Below are positions 8,821 through 17,326 of a DNA stretch of 55,333 nt, one piece after another. The notes under the pieces are model-generated. The model worked only from the letters and a program-made list of their open reading frames with translations, was not told the DNA's origin and did no database searches. Origin of the DNA: Collinsella sp. (GTDB lineage: Bacteria; Actinomycetota; Coriobacteriia; Coriobacteriales; Coriobacteriaceae); contig JAHYYK010000005.1 in the NCBI GenBank assembly GCA_019425005.1, forward strand, positions 1 to 55,333. Reading direction: 5' to 3'. The position numbers and the translations under genes were made by a program. Position 1 is the first letter of the stretch; every line of letters starts with the position of its first letter.

Positions 8821-8871
8821 TCGTGAACAGCCGGGCGCCTGGAGCTTAGTGAAACGCTTGTAAGGAGTAAC

Positions 8872-9852
8872 ATGAGCGATTTCCTTAACCGTATGAAGTC
8901 TGCCGCCAAGGCCGACCTTAAGACGATCGTCCTGCCCGAGGGCGAGGATCCGCGCACCATCGTCGCGGCCACCAAGATCATCGAGGAGGGCCTGGCAAAA
9001 ATCGTCATCCTGGGCAACCCCGACGAGATCAACGTTCCCGGCGCCACCGTCATCGATCCGCGCAATGCCGAGAAGCACGAGGAGTACGCGCAGAAGTTTG
9101 CCGAGCTCCGCGCCAAGAAGGGCGTCACCATCGAGCAGGCTCGCGCCCAGGTGATGGACGCCACCTACTTTGGCACCATGATGGTCAAGATGGGTGACGC
9201 CGACGGCCTGGTCTCCGGCGCCTGCCACTCCACCGCCGACACCCTGCGCCCCGCGCTGCAGATCCTTAAGACCGCCCCGGGTACCAAGCTGGTCTCGGCC
9301 TTCTTCGTGATGTGCACCGACACCCCGCAGTTCGGCACCGACGGTACGCTGATCTTCGCCGACTGCGGCCTCAACATCAACCCGTCCTCCGACGAGCTAT
9401 CCGAGATCGCCATCGCCTCCGCTCACTCCTGGTCCACCTTTATGGGCAGCGTCGAGCCGCACGTGGCCATGCTCTCCTACTCCACCATGGGCTCCGCCGG
9501 CGGCGAGGTCGCCAAGAAGGTCCAGGAGGCCGTTAAGTTCTGCAAGGAGAAGGCTCCCGAGCTCGCCATCGATGGCGACCTGCAGCTCGACGCCGCCATC
9601 GTTCCCACCGTCGCCCAGCTCAAGGCCCCCGGCTCCTCCGTTGCCGGCAAGGCCAACGTGCTTGTGTTCCCCGATCTCGAGGCCGGCAACATCGGCTACA
9701 AGCTGGTCCAGCGCTTCGCCGGCGCCGACGCTTACGGCCCCATCCTGCAGGGCATCGCCAAGCCGGTTAACGACCTTTCGCGCGGCTGCTCTGCCGACGA
9801 CATCGTGGGTGTCGTGGCCATCACCGCCGTCCAGGCTCAGATGGCTGAGTAG
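8872..9852 (+). CDS. pta: Phosphate acetyltransferase
   Basis: Converts acetyl-CoA and phosphate to acetyl phosphate, the first step of the acetate branch that yields ATP through acetate kinase. The 326 residues correspond to the short, single-domain Pta form without the regulatory N-terminal domain of enterobacterial enzymes. Family segments seen are IVLPEGEDPR at the start, DGLVSGACHSTADTLRPALQI in the middle and VFPDLEAGNIGYKLVQR near the end. AAGGAG precedes the ATG. Unusually, the partner kinase genes are not downstream in the same orientation; they lie convergently on the opposite strand. Confidence 0.95.
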   Translation: MSDFLNRMKSAAKADLKTIVLPEGEDPRTIVAATKIIEEGLAKIVILGNPDEINVPGATVIDPRNAEKHEEYAQKFAELRAKKGVTIEQARAQVMDATYFGTMMVKMGDADGLVSGACHSTADTLRPALQILKTAPGTKLVSAFFVMCTDTPQFGTDGTLIFADCGLNINPSSDELSEIAIASAHSWSTFMGSVEPHVAMLSYSTMGSAGGEVAKKVQEAVKFCKEKAPELAIDGDLQLDAAIVPTVAQLKAPGSSVAGKANVLVFPDLEAGNIGYKLVQRFAGADAYGPILQGIAKPVNDLSRGCSADDIVGVVAITAVQAQMAE

Positions 9853-9867
9853 CGGACGTATCCCCTC

Positions 9868-9994
9868 GGGACCCTACAGGGTAAAGCTCTGAAAACGTCC
9901 TCGGACATGTCGGAAGCCCCCGCTGCGCACTACGTGCGGCGGGGGCTTCCTCCGTCCTGCGGAATGTTTTCAGAGCTTTACCCTGTAGGGTCCC
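9868..9994. repeat. Long-armed palindromic element C
   Basis: Perfect 29-base complementary arms (9868-9896 and 9966-9994) enclose a 69-base core with a very GC-rich hairpin (GGAAGCCCCCGC at the 5' side, complement on the 3' side). The geometry of arm and core matches elements A and B, and the core ends share the TTCCGCA and GGAC themes in reverse orientation. It sits 15 bases beyond the pta stop, between convergent genes. Confidence 0.8.
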
Positions 9995-10027
9995 TGCCGC
10001 TACGTGGCAGCTAAGGAATCTGGAGTG

Positions 10028-10146
10028 GACGGCGGCTTGGCTACGAGCTGGGGCTGAGGATCTGAATGAATGGGTCCCGTTGCTGAGAGCACATGCGTTT
10101 GGGATCGATCACTTTGGATCCGAAAGGCGGAGTGCGGCCGCCGTCC
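10028..10146. other. Second palindrome-bounded stretch between pta and ackA
   Basis: GGACGGCGGC (10028-10037) and GCCGCCGTCC (10137-10146) are perfect complements about 100 bases apart. The enclosed sequence has no convincing open frame. It could be a structured RNA or a degraded relative of the long-armed palindromes. No function can be assigned. Confidence 0.4.
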
Positions 10147-10155
10147 CCCTGACAA

Positions 10156-10197
10156 CAAAAAGGCCTCCGAAGCCGTTTGCTCTGGAGGCCTTTCGTT
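10156..10197. terminator. Bidirectional terminator between pta and ackA
   Basis: AAAGGCCTCC (10159-10168) and GGAGGCCTTT (10184-10193) form a 10-bp stem with A-rich and T-rich flanks. It can end transcription of the upstream acetate kinase gene on the - strand, 16 bases after its stop. Confidence 0.8.
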
Positions 10198-10213
10198 TAA
10201 TTACAAATGAGCG

Positions 10214-11392
10214 CTAGTTGTTCGCGGTCAGACGCTCGACGTCGTGGGCGATCATGTATTCCTCGTCGGTGGGGATGACCATGACCGTGACGGCGGAACC
10301 GGCGGCGCTGATGACCTGCGGACCGTTGCCCACGGCCTCGCGGTTCTTGTTGTTGTCGATGCGCACGCCCAGCCACTCGAAGCAGTCGCAGAAGGCCTTG
10401 CGGATCGACCAGTCATTCTCGCCGATGCCGGCGGTAAAGGTAATGGTGTCCACGCCCGCCATGGAAGCGATCATGGAGCCGGCCTGCTGCATGGCCTTGT
10501 AGGCGAACATATCGAAGGCGAGCAGGCAGCGCTCGTCGCCCTCGGAGGCGCGCGTACGGATGTCACGGGCGTCGTTGGAGATGCCCGAGATGGCAAGCAG
10601 ACCAGACTGCTTGTTCATCATGTCATCGACTTCCTGGTAGCTGTAGCCGCCCTCGCGCTGCAGGTAGCACACGGTAGCCGGGTCAATGGAACCACAACGG
10701 GTGCCCATCATCAGGCCGTCGAGCGGCGTGAGGCCCATCGTGGTATCGCGGCATACACCGTCCTCGATGGCGGCAAGCGAGGCGCCGTTGCCCAAATGGC
10801 ACGAGAGCAGGCGGTGGCAGCGCGAGCCCAGGATCTCCTTGGCCATCATCCACTCATAGCGGTGACTCGTGCCGTGGGCACCGTACTTGCGCACGTGGTA
10901 CTTGTCGCACACGTCCTTGGGCAGCGCGTAGGTGTAGGCGACCTCGGGCATGGTCATGTGGAACGAGGTGTCGAAGACGGCCACGTTGGGCAGCTCCGGA
11001 TACTTCTCGCGGCAATATTCGATTGCCGCGGCCTCGCCGTAATTGTGCAGCGGGGCGAGCGGAGCAACCTCGAGGATCTTAGCCATGACCTCATCGTCGA
11101 CGACCGCGGAATCATCGAAGTGCCAGCCACCCTGAACGATACGGTGGCCGATGCCATCGATCGTAAAGTCGGTCTTCTCGAGCTCCTCGAGCACGCGCGC
11201 AATGGCGCAGCGATGATCGGGAAAAGGAATCTCCTCGGTCTGCTTGGCACCACCGTTCTCGGAGTGGCCAAAGATGCCCATGTCCGAGCCGATACGCTCG
11301 CAGTTGCCCTTGGCGAAAACCTCGCGGGTATCGGTATCCAAAAGCTGATATTTAAGGCTCGAGCTGCCGGCGTTGACAACAAGTACGTTCAT
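10214..11392 (-). CDS. ackA: Acetate kinase, copy 1 (downstream of the pair)
   Basis: Transfers phosphate from acetyl phosphate to ADP, making acetate and ATP. The 392 residues show the ASKHA-fold motifs NAGSSSLKYQ, GHRIVQGG, VFDTSFH, HLGNGASLAAI, GLTPLDGLMMGTR and FTAGIGEN. In acetate kinases as I remember them, the second motif usually ends in HGG-E and the segment after GTR reads SGDIDP. Here they read QGG-W and CGSIDP. Both tandem copies share these departures. AAAGGAG precedes the start. The region between the two copies contains a terminator, so this copy probably has its own promoter. Substrate could extend to propionate. Confidence 0.93.
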   Translation of the reverse strand: MNVLVVNAGSSSLKYQLLDTDTREVFAKGNCERIGSDMGIFGHSENGGAKQTEEIPFPDHRCAIARVLEELEKTDFTIDGIGHRIVQGGWHFDDSAVVDDEVMAKILEVAPLAPLHNYGEAAAIEYCREKYPELPNVAVFDTSFHMTMPEVAYTYALPKDVCDKYHVRKYGAHGTSHRYEWMMAKEILGSRCHRLLSCHLGNGASLAAIEDGVCRDTTMGLTPLDGLMMGTRCGSIDPATVCYLQREGGYSYQEVDDMMNKQSGLLAISGISNDARDIRTRASEGDERCLLAFDMFAYKAMQQAGSMIASMAGVDTITFTAGIGENDWSIRKAFCDCFEWLGVRIDNNKNREAVGNGPQVISAAGSAVTVMVIPTDEEYMIAHDVERLTANN

Positions 11393-11509
11393 GAGACTCC
11401 TTTGCAGTGCGATACGGTCGGCGCAGACCCCTTAAGGCGGCCGCATGTTAATAAGAAGTTATCACAACTTGATAAATAGCTATCAGGCATATCGCTCAAC
11501 GAGACAGAA

Positions 11510-11544
11510 GAGGGGCTGAACGGCGCTCGGTCGTCCAGCCCCTC
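11510..11544 (-). terminator. Terminator between the two acetate kinase genes
   Basis: GAGGGGCTG (11510-11518) pairs with CAGCCCCTC (11536-11544). On the - strand it follows the stop of the upstream kinase by about 10 bases and is followed by a weak pyrimidine tract. It implies separate transcription of the two copies, or partial readthrough. Confidence 0.65.
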
Positions 11545-11555
11545 CCCTCTTGCAA

Positions 11556-12734
11556 TTACTTGCCGTTGACGATGCGCTCGACGTCGGAAGCGATCATGAA
11601 CTCCTCGTCCGTGGGGATGACGAAAATCTTGACCTTGGAATCCTTGGCAGACAGGCACCAAGCGCCGTCACCACGCAGGGCGTTGCGGGCATGATCCATC
11701 TTGACGCCCATAAAGGCCAGGCGGTCGGCAACGCCGGCGCGGACGGCCGGAGCGTGCTCGCCGATGCCGGCGGTAAAGACCAGGGTGTCCATACCGCACA
11801 TAGAAGTGGCCATCTCGGCAGCCTTGGCGGCAATCTTGTAGACGAACATATCGAAGGCGAGCTGAGCCTCGGGGTCGCCAGCGGCAGCGAGCTCCTCGAC
11901 ATTGCGGCAGTCGTTGGTCTTGCCACCGGTCACAGCCAAAAGGCCGGACTTCTTGTTCATCATCTCGTCGACCTCGTCGAAGGTGTAGCCGCCCTCGCGC
12001 TGCAGGTAGCACACGGTAGCCGGGTCGATGGAGCCGCAGCGGGTGCCCATCATGACGCCGTCGAGCGGCGTCAAGCCCATGGTGGTGTCCATGCACTTGC
12101 CGTCCTCGATGGCGCACAGGGAAGCGCCGGAGCCGATATGGCACACGACGACCTTGCGGGCCTCGCCGTTGGTCATCTCGGCGACCTTCTTGGAGATGTA
12201 GCGGTAGCTGGTGCCGTGGGCGCCGTACTTACGGATGTGCAGCTTGTCGCAGACGTCCTTGGGCAGGGCGTAAGTCTTGGCGACCTCGGGCATGTTGAAG
12301 TGGAAAGCGGTGTCGTAAACCGTGACGTTGGGCAGGTCGGGATACTGCTCGAGGCAGTACTCGATAACGTTGGCCTCGGGGTTATTGTGCAGCGGGGCGA
12401 GCGGAGCAACCTCGCGGATCTTGGCGAGGACGTCCTCGTCGACGAGGGAGGAATCACCGAAGTACCAACCGCCCTGAACGATACGGTGGCCGATACCCTC
12501 GATCTTGACGCCGTTGGCCTCGAGGTCCTTCAGGACGACCTCGATGGCGACCTTGTGGTCGGGAAACTCGATGTTCTCGGTCACCTTCTTGGAGCCGTTG
12601 GCAGCGTGGGTGAAGGTACCGCCGGTAAAACAGACGCGCTCGCAGGAGCCCTTTGCGGACACCTTGTGGGACTTGGTATCGATGACCTGATACTTAAGGG
12701 TCGAAGATCCTGCGTTGACGACCAGAACGTTCAT
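11556..12734 (-). CDS. ackA: Acetate kinase, copy 2 (upstream of the pair)
   Basis: Paralogue of the neighbouring kinase with identical length (392 residues). It has the same motif series: NAGSSTLKYQ, GHRIVQGGW, VYDTAFHFNMPEVA, CHIGSGASLCAI, GLTPLDGVMMGTR and FTAGIGEHAP. The internal segments MMGTRCGSIDPATVCYLQREGG are nearly the same in both copies, pointing to a local tandem duplication. The phosphate-loop segment HIGSGASL differs from HLGNGASL in the other copy. AGGGAG precedes the ATG. The two copies may differ in regulation or in preferred carboxylate. Confidence 0.93.
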   Translation of the reverse strand: MNVLVVNAGSSTLKYQVIDTKSHKVSAKGSCERVCFTGGTFTHAANGSKKVTENIEFPDHKVAIEVVLKDLEANGVKIEGIGHRIVQGGWYFGDSSLVDEDVLAKIREVAPLAPLHNNPEANVIEYCLEQYPDLPNVTVYDTAFHFNMPEVAKTYALPKDVCDKLHIRKYGAHGTSYRYISKKVAEMTNGEARKVVVCHIGSGASLCAIEDGKCMDTTMGLTPLDGVMMGTRCGSIDPATVCYLQREGGYTFDEVDEMMNKKSGLLAVTGGKTNDCRNVEELAAAGDPEAQLAFDMFVYKIAAKAAEMATSMCGMDTLVFTAGIGEHAPAVRAGVADRLAFMGVKMDHARNALRGDGAWCLSAKDSKVKIFVIPTDEEFMIASDVERIVNGK

Positions 12735-12787
12735 GTGTCTCCCTACTAACAGGCGGTGTGGCGCCGCCAGGTTACATACGCATCAAT

Positions 12788-12821
12788 AATAAACCCAAAC
12801 GCCCTCGCGCTCGGGTTTATT
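12788..12821 (-). terminator. Terminator after the MFS gene
   Basis: AATAAACCC (12788-12796) pairs with GGGTTTATT (12813-12821). It lies about 35 bases beyond the MFS stop on the - strand and upstream of the promoter of the acetate kinase copy 2. Confidence 0.75.
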
Positions 12822-12854
12822 GCGTTGATATATAAGTTATCGGTGCCCAAATAC

Positions 12855-14015
12855 TCATGACCTTTGGCTTGTAAGACGAAAGAGCGCGGGGATATACACA
12901 AGGGAAGAAATCCCGAGCGCGACAAGCAATACGACTCGAATGCCCGCGATGCTGCTCAACACAGCATTGAACAGATAGAAAAGGATGGCGCCCACCGCCA
13001 CCATCTGGTTTTGAACCGAAATCAGTGAACAGCGCATCGATGAATCGGCTGCCTTTTGAAAAAATGAGTATTTAATTGGAGCAAATAACGAGTACGCAAC
13101 CGTCTGCAGCGCATAGAACACGGGCAGCAAATTAGCCGGAGTAAGGGGAATCAAAAACAAAGCTGTCAGGAAAAGGCGCACGATGCCGCAAATACGCGCA
13201 AAGCGGCCCTTGTCGACATGAGCAATCGCACAGGGCACAATAAGTCCCATGGAGGCCGAGGCAAGGAGCTGGACCGCAATGGTGACACCCGAAGCGACGG
13301 CATTCATTCCGCGACCCGCAAGCAGCAGTGAGAAAAAGTCTTCCAGGGCGACAAAAGCAAATGCCTGAGAACAGTCCATGATGAACGCTGAACGAAGAAT
13401 GCCATTACCCGCAATAGCGGTACCGATCATCTTCGGGCTAATCCCATGTTCAGGTGTCGTCGCAGTGCCCCCTCTTCGCATTTCAGGAATGCAGACAACG
13501 ACAACCAACGTCAACACCATTGCGATGATATCTGCCGAAAGACCAATGAGATATGCACCGACGGACGAAATGAAACCGCCCACGCAAGCGGAGATGGCAT
13601 AAGAGGCATAGAAAACAAATCGCTCAACGACATTAAGTCTTACGAGCTGGTCCTGAGAGACGCTGTCAATGTAAATCGCTTCGATGGATCCGCTCACACA
13701 CGCAACGGCAAAACCCTTGAGAGCGAACGCACCGATTAAAAGCAGGGGAGAACGGACGAGAAGCAGGGCGGCGTAGTATCCAAGCATTCCCACGACGCCA
13801 ACGAGACCGCTTGTCTTTCGTCCAAACCTATCAGCAATATAGCCAGTGGGAACTTCAAGGATGAACTTGCTCACTTGATATGCAATCATCATGCTAGAAA
13901 TCGATACCATCGAAAGTCCGACGAACTCAAGGTAGACAGTTAGAAAATACAAGATGGTGCTGAAGTTCGACAGAAAAACGAACGTCATATAAAGCAAAAC
14001 CGTACGGTTTTTCAT
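12855..14015 (-). CDS. MFS transporter, lower GC
   Basis: A 386-residue polytopic membrane protein of the major facilitator superfamily with about 12 hydrophobic segments. The loop between segments 2 and 3 reads GYIADRFGRKTSG, the classic MFS motif A. The start at 14015 is preceded by a GGAGG/GGTGGAG purine tract; a longer frame to 14039 is less likely. Substrate is unknown; drug or metabolite efflux is possible. Base composition is visibly more AT-rich than the flanking acetate kinase and exonuclease genes. The LysR gene directly upstream in the same orientation is the likely regulator. Together they look like an acquired pair. Confidence 0.88.
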   Translation of the reverse strand: MKNRTVLLYMTFVFLSNFSTILYFLTVYLEFVGLSMVSISSMMIAYQVSKFILEVPTGYIADRFGRKTSGLVGVVGMLGYYAALLLVRSPLLLIGAFALKGFAVACVSGSIEAIYIDSVSQDQLVRLNVVERFVFYASYAISACVGGFISSVGAYLIGLSADIIAMVLTLVVVVCIPEMRRGGTATTPEHGISPKMIGTAIAGNGILRSAFIMDCSQAFAFVALEDFFSLLLAGRGMNAVASGVTIAVQLLASASMGLIVPCAIAHVDKGRFARICGIVRLFLTALFLIPLTPANLLPVFYALQTVAYSLFAPIKYSFFQKAADSSMRCSLISVQNQMVAVGAILFYLFNAVLSSIAGIRVVLLVALGISSLVYIPALFRLTSQRS

Positions 14016-14134
14016 GCTCCACCCTCCAAGAGTCAGCAATCTAAATCGGAATCTTGGAAAAACATGAGGGCAAAGCTGTCAGCTATGTGTTACAAGGCGT
14101 CAATAATCACTTGATGCCTCGAAGCCAATTAATC

Positions 14135-15025
14135 TCACGAAGCAAGATGACGCAATAGGTGCAGAAAAACCGTCTGGCGTCGATCAGTCCAGGCATTTTG
14201 TCGATAGCAAAAGTAGATGGGCAAGGCTACGTCACGCGAACCTTCAATGGAGCACTCGCTCACTTCCAATACATCTGATGCGAGAGAAGAGCCAGAAAAA
14301 CTCAATATCAATCCCCCGGCTTGAAGAAACTCAGTCTGCGCCCTGTTTCCGTATTCGACGTCGCGGAAGCGGAAATTAACCAGCTGAGCTTCGGGGCATT
14401 GATTGATTGCATTGAGACAGGGCGACAAATTAATGGGAACAGCTAACCTGCCGCCCAGTAACTCACGAACGGTCATAGCGCCCACAGATTGATGACCCGC
14501 TGGGCACGAAAGAACCTTGAGCTCCTTTTCACCCAAGTATTTCGAAGAAAGGACACTGTTCCTTGGTTCCTCAAATGAGATGGCCGCATCCGAAATGCCA
14601 AGCACAAGTGATTCAAAGCATGTAGCCGTTGGCTGATGCCACACATCAAGATGAATCTGAGGGTGCGAGCGTTCAAACGAGTCATACCAGTTTTCGGCAA
14701 AAAGGCGCCCCCGTCCATGAAGGCAGGGGGCGTAAAGACGAAAGTGGCCGTCGGGCGAGACGCCGTCGCCCCTCGATTGAGCGTACTTTTTGAGATCGTC
14801 GACTTGTGCCAGGATCACGCGTGCACGACGCGCAAATTCTCTACCAGCCGGAGACAAAACAGCCTCCCCCGCCGATCGGTCGAGCAAAACAATCTGATAC
14901 TCAGATTCCAACTTTTTGATTGCCGACGAAACAGCCTGCGGACTCACATGAACGGCGCGAGCTGCTTTGCGCACGCCGCCATAGTTCGCTACCGCTTGAA
15001 GGTATTCGAGTTGAGAAAGCTGCAT
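14135..15025 (-). CDS. LysR-family transcriptional regulator
   Basis: A 296-residue LysR-type regulator. It has an N-terminal winged helix-turn-helix (QLEYLQAVANYGGVRKAARAVHVSPQAVSSAIKKLE, about residues 5-40) and a C-terminal effector-binding domain of the periplasmic-binding type. GGAG lies about 8 bases before the ATG. It is in the same direction as the MFS gene, with 120 bases between them. That spacing suggests it controls the transporter, possibly from a promoter in the gap. The inducer cannot be predicted. GC content is lower than the region average, as for its neighbour. Confidence 0.9.
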   Translation of the reverse strand: MQLSQLEYLQAVANYGGVRKAARAVHVSPQAVSSAIKKLESEYQIVLLDRSAGEAVLSPAGREFARRARVILAQVDDLKKYAQSRGDGVSPDGHFRLYAPCLHGRGRLFAENWYDSFERSHPQIHLDVWHQPTATCFESLVLGISDAAISFEEPRNSVLSSKYLGEKELKVLSCPAGHQSVGAMTVRELLGGRLAVPINLSPCLNAINQCPEAQLVNFRFRDVEYGNRAQTEFLQAGGLILSFSGSSLASDVLEVSECSIEGSRDVALPIYFCYRQNAWTDRRQTVFLHLLRHLAS

Positions 15026-15066
15026 AGATTACTCCAAAGGCAGCCAAGTCGACGGGCTACGCGCCC

Positions 15067-15402
15067 TCAGATGAGGTTCTCGCCCAGGTTTTTGCCGCCG
15101 AGGACGTGCATGTGGAAGTGCATGACGGTCTGGCCGGCGTTGACACCCTTGTTGGAAATGACGCGGAAACCGTCCTCCAGACCCTTGGCCTTGGCGACCT
15201 CCTGGATGGCGTGAGCCATGGCGCCCATGGTCTCGGCAGGCACGTTGTCGGCGATGTCGCTGTAGTGCTTCTTGGGGATCACGAGCGTGTGGACCGGCGC
15301 CTGGGGGTTAAGGTCGTCGAACGCGATGACCTGGTCGTCCTCGTAGACGACGGTCGAGGGGATATCGTGGTTGGCAATTTTGCAGAAGATGCAATCACAC
15401 AT
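15067..15402 (-). CDS. HIT-family (HINT-like) nucleotide hydrolase
   Basis: A 111-residue histidine-triad protein. It has the N-terminal CDCIFCKI zinc/HINT-type start and the catalytic triad HFHMHVLGG near the C-terminus. HINT-type members hydrolyse AMP conjugates such as adenosine phosphoramidates. The ATG at 15402 has AAAGGA upstream; eight extra codons upstream lack a ribosome site. It is last in a same-strand run with xseA and xseB, 48 bases after xseB, and is likely co-transcribed with them. Confidence 0.93.
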   Translation of the reverse strand: MCDCIFCKIANHDIPSTVVYEDDQVIAFDDLNPQAPVHTLVIPKKHYSDIADNVPAETMGAMAHAIQEVAKAKGLEDGFRVISNKGVNAGQTVMHFHMHVLGGKNLGENLI

Positions 15403-15450
15403 GGTTGTTCCTTTCTCACAGACCAAGGTAATTATATTTGGTCGGGATGG

Positions 15451-15717
15451 TTAGAACGAGAGGGTGTCGTCGGTGTTGGCGGCTTCGCCGTCGGCGAGCA
15501 CGTCGTTGCCGTCGACGTCCTTGAGAAGCACCGAGACCTTCTGCTCGGCATCGGACAGGCGGGTGCGCAGGCTCTTGAGGAGCTCGACGCCGCGGGTATA
15601 GCTCTCGAGCGACTCCTCAAGCTCCATATCGCCCGACTCCAGGCTGCGGATGATGAGCTCCAGCTCCTGCGAGGCCTGCTTGTACGTAAGCTGCTCGACC
15701 GGGGTCTTCTCTGCCAT
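15451..15717 (-). CDS. xseB: Exodeoxyribonuclease VII small subunit
   Basis: Small helical subunit (88 residues) that packs on the XseA coiled-coil to form the ATP-independent, bidirectional single-strand exonuclease VII. The segment ELELIIRSLESGDMELEESL followed by YTRGVELLK is the family signature. The acidic C-terminus, about 25 residues longer than the helical core, is variable in this family. AAAGGA precedes the start, and the gene follows xseA by 42 bases. Confidence 0.93.
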   Translation of the reverse strand: MAEKTPVEQLTYKQASQELELIIRSLESGDMELEESLESYTRGVELLKSLRTRLSDAEQKVSVLLKDVDGNDVLADGEAANTDDTLSF

Positions 15718-15759
15718 ATCTGTTTCCTTTCCTAAAGGTCTATCACTGTGAAACGCGGT

Positions 15760-17211
15760 CTACTCGACCGCGTTGACGGTTGCCGACACGTTGCCGTCTG
15801 CCATGCGCACGCGGATGGCGTCTCCGGGCTTAAAGGTCTTGGCGCTCGTAGCAACCCCATCATCGCTGTACGCGATGGAGTAACCGCGGGCAAGTACCTT
15901 AAGCGGCGACAGGGCATCGAGCGAAGCCGCCGCACGGCCCAGGTCGGACGCTGGCTTGCTGAGCATCGTGCGCCCCTGATGCTCTAGACGGGAGCTTGCG
16001 AGCATGAGAGCATGGCGCTTGCCGTCAAGCCCTGAGGTGCTTGCGATCAAGCGCTCGGGCAGACGCTCGAAGTTGGAACGAAAGGCCCCGACCGAACGCG
16101 TTATGGCGCCAGACAGACGATCGGCCGTCAGGGCAAGCTCGGACTCGCGACGCTCAACCATAAACGTTGGATCGTTAAGACACGGGCGGCACGCAGCGGC
16201 ATCGAGCGCGTCGCCCAGACGAGCCGTATAGGTGTCCCAGGCACGACGGCCGCGTTGGTCGAGCATTTCCAGATCGACCTGATCCGACCCGATCATCGAA
16301 GCCATCGCGGCGCCCAGACGCTGATGGCGCGTCTCGAGCACGTCGACCAACTCCGTCATAGCCGGCGCCACCGATTCTGCCGCCGCCGTTGGCGTGGAGG
16401 CGCGACGGTCGCTCACCATATCGCAGATCGAGGTATCAGGCTCATGCCCAATACCGGTCACCACGGGCACGGGACAGGCTGCCACCGCACGGGCAAGCTC
16501 CTCGTCGTTAAAGGTCATGAGGTCCTCGAAGGAGCCACCGCCGCGCACGAGCAAAATGCAATCGGGCGCCGGCGTAATGGCAGCGGCGCGGCGCAAGCCT
16601 TCAATAAGCTCTGCCGGCGCACCCTCGCCTTGCACCTTGGCACCCACGCAAACAAGCTCGACAAGCGGGTTGCGACGGCGCAGCGTGCGCTTGACGTCGT
16701 CGATCACGGCACCCGAAAGCGAGGTGACGACTGCCACACGCGAGCAAAACACCGGAATGCGACGTTTGCGCGCCTCGTCCATCAGGCCCTCGCGACGCAG
16801 CTTTTCGGCCAACTGAGCCACCTGCTGACGCAGCAGGCCCTCCCCCGCCAGCGAGAACGAGCGGGCAACGAAGCTCATGCGACCCGTAGGCTTGTAGAGA
16901 TTGAAGCTGCCCTTAAAGCTCACCTGCATGCCATCACGCAGATCGAAGGTACGCTTAAGGTAGGCGCCCTTCCAGATGATGCAGTCGACGGCCGCCGAGT
17001 CGTCCTTGATTTGGAAGTAGCAGTGGCCGCTTCGGGCATTGGGACCGCGGAAACCCGTGACCTCACCCAAAACGCTCAGCTGCGGAATGGCATCGAGCGC
17101 GCTGGCGGCGATCTCCACCGCTTGGCTCACGCTGAGCTCTTTGCGCTCCTGCTCGTCCGATCCGTCGAACTCGGCGGAAACGGTATTGCCGGTCAGATTC
17201 CAGCCTGCCAC
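15760..17211 (-). CDS. xseA: Exodeoxyribonuclease VII large subunit
   Basis: Catalytic subunit of exonuclease VII. An N-terminal OB-fold (LSVLGEVTGFRGPNARSGHCYFQIKDD) precedes the core with VVTSLSGAVIDDV, DCILLVRGGGSFEDL and VVTGIGHEPDTSICDMVSDRRASTPTAAAE. A long helical region and a C-terminal β segment (GYSIAYSDDG) follow. The longest frame starts at 17238, but AAAGGGGG lies 4 bases before a GTG at 17211, which I prefer. This gives 483 residues, near the family norm. xseB follows in the same unit. Confidence 0.93.
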   Translation of the reverse strand: MAGWNLTGNTVSAEFDGSDEQERKELSVSQAVEIAASALDAIPQLSVLGEVTGFRGPNARSGHCYFQIKDDSAAVDCIIWKGAYLKRTFDLRDGMQVSFKGSFNLYKPTGRMSFVARSFSLAGEGLLRQQVAQLAEKLRREGLMDEARKRRIPVFCSRVAVVTSLSGAVIDDVKRTLRRRNPLVELVCVGAKVQGEGAPAELIEGLRRAAAITPAPDCILLVRGGGSFEDLMTFNDEELARAVAACPVPVVTGIGHEPDTSICDMVSDRRASTPTAAAESVAPAMTELVDVLETRHQRLGAAMASMIGSDQVDLEMLDQRGRRAWDTYTARLGDALDAAACRPCLNDPTFMVERRESELALTADRLSGAITRSVGAFRSNFERLPERLIASTSGLDGKRHALMLASSRLEHQGRTMLSKPASDLGRAAASLDALSPLKVLARGYSIAYSDDGVATSAKTFKPGDAIRVRMADGNVSATVNAVE

Positions 17212-17280
17212 GCAGCCCCCTTTCGTCATCGTGCACATGGGCTCCGGCCCTGCGCTAATTCAAGTCCAACACATAGTACA

Positions 17281-17310
17281 GCGCCGCGGGGACACAAATC
17301 CCCGCGGCGC
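17281..17310 (-). terminator. Strong GC hairpin after the zinc peptidase gene
   Basis: GCGCCGCGGGGA (17281-17292) and its perfect complement (17299-17310) form a 12-bp stem 17 bases beyond the stop of the peptidase gene on the - strand. There is no long T run, so termination efficiency is uncertain. Confidence 0.65.
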
Positions 17311-17326
17311 CCAGCGACCCAATTTG

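Noticed and set aside
9868..9994. Element C as a tRNA or CRISPR repeat
   Set aside because: There are no cloverleaf arms or CCA-type end; it is a single long palindrome without repeats and spacers.
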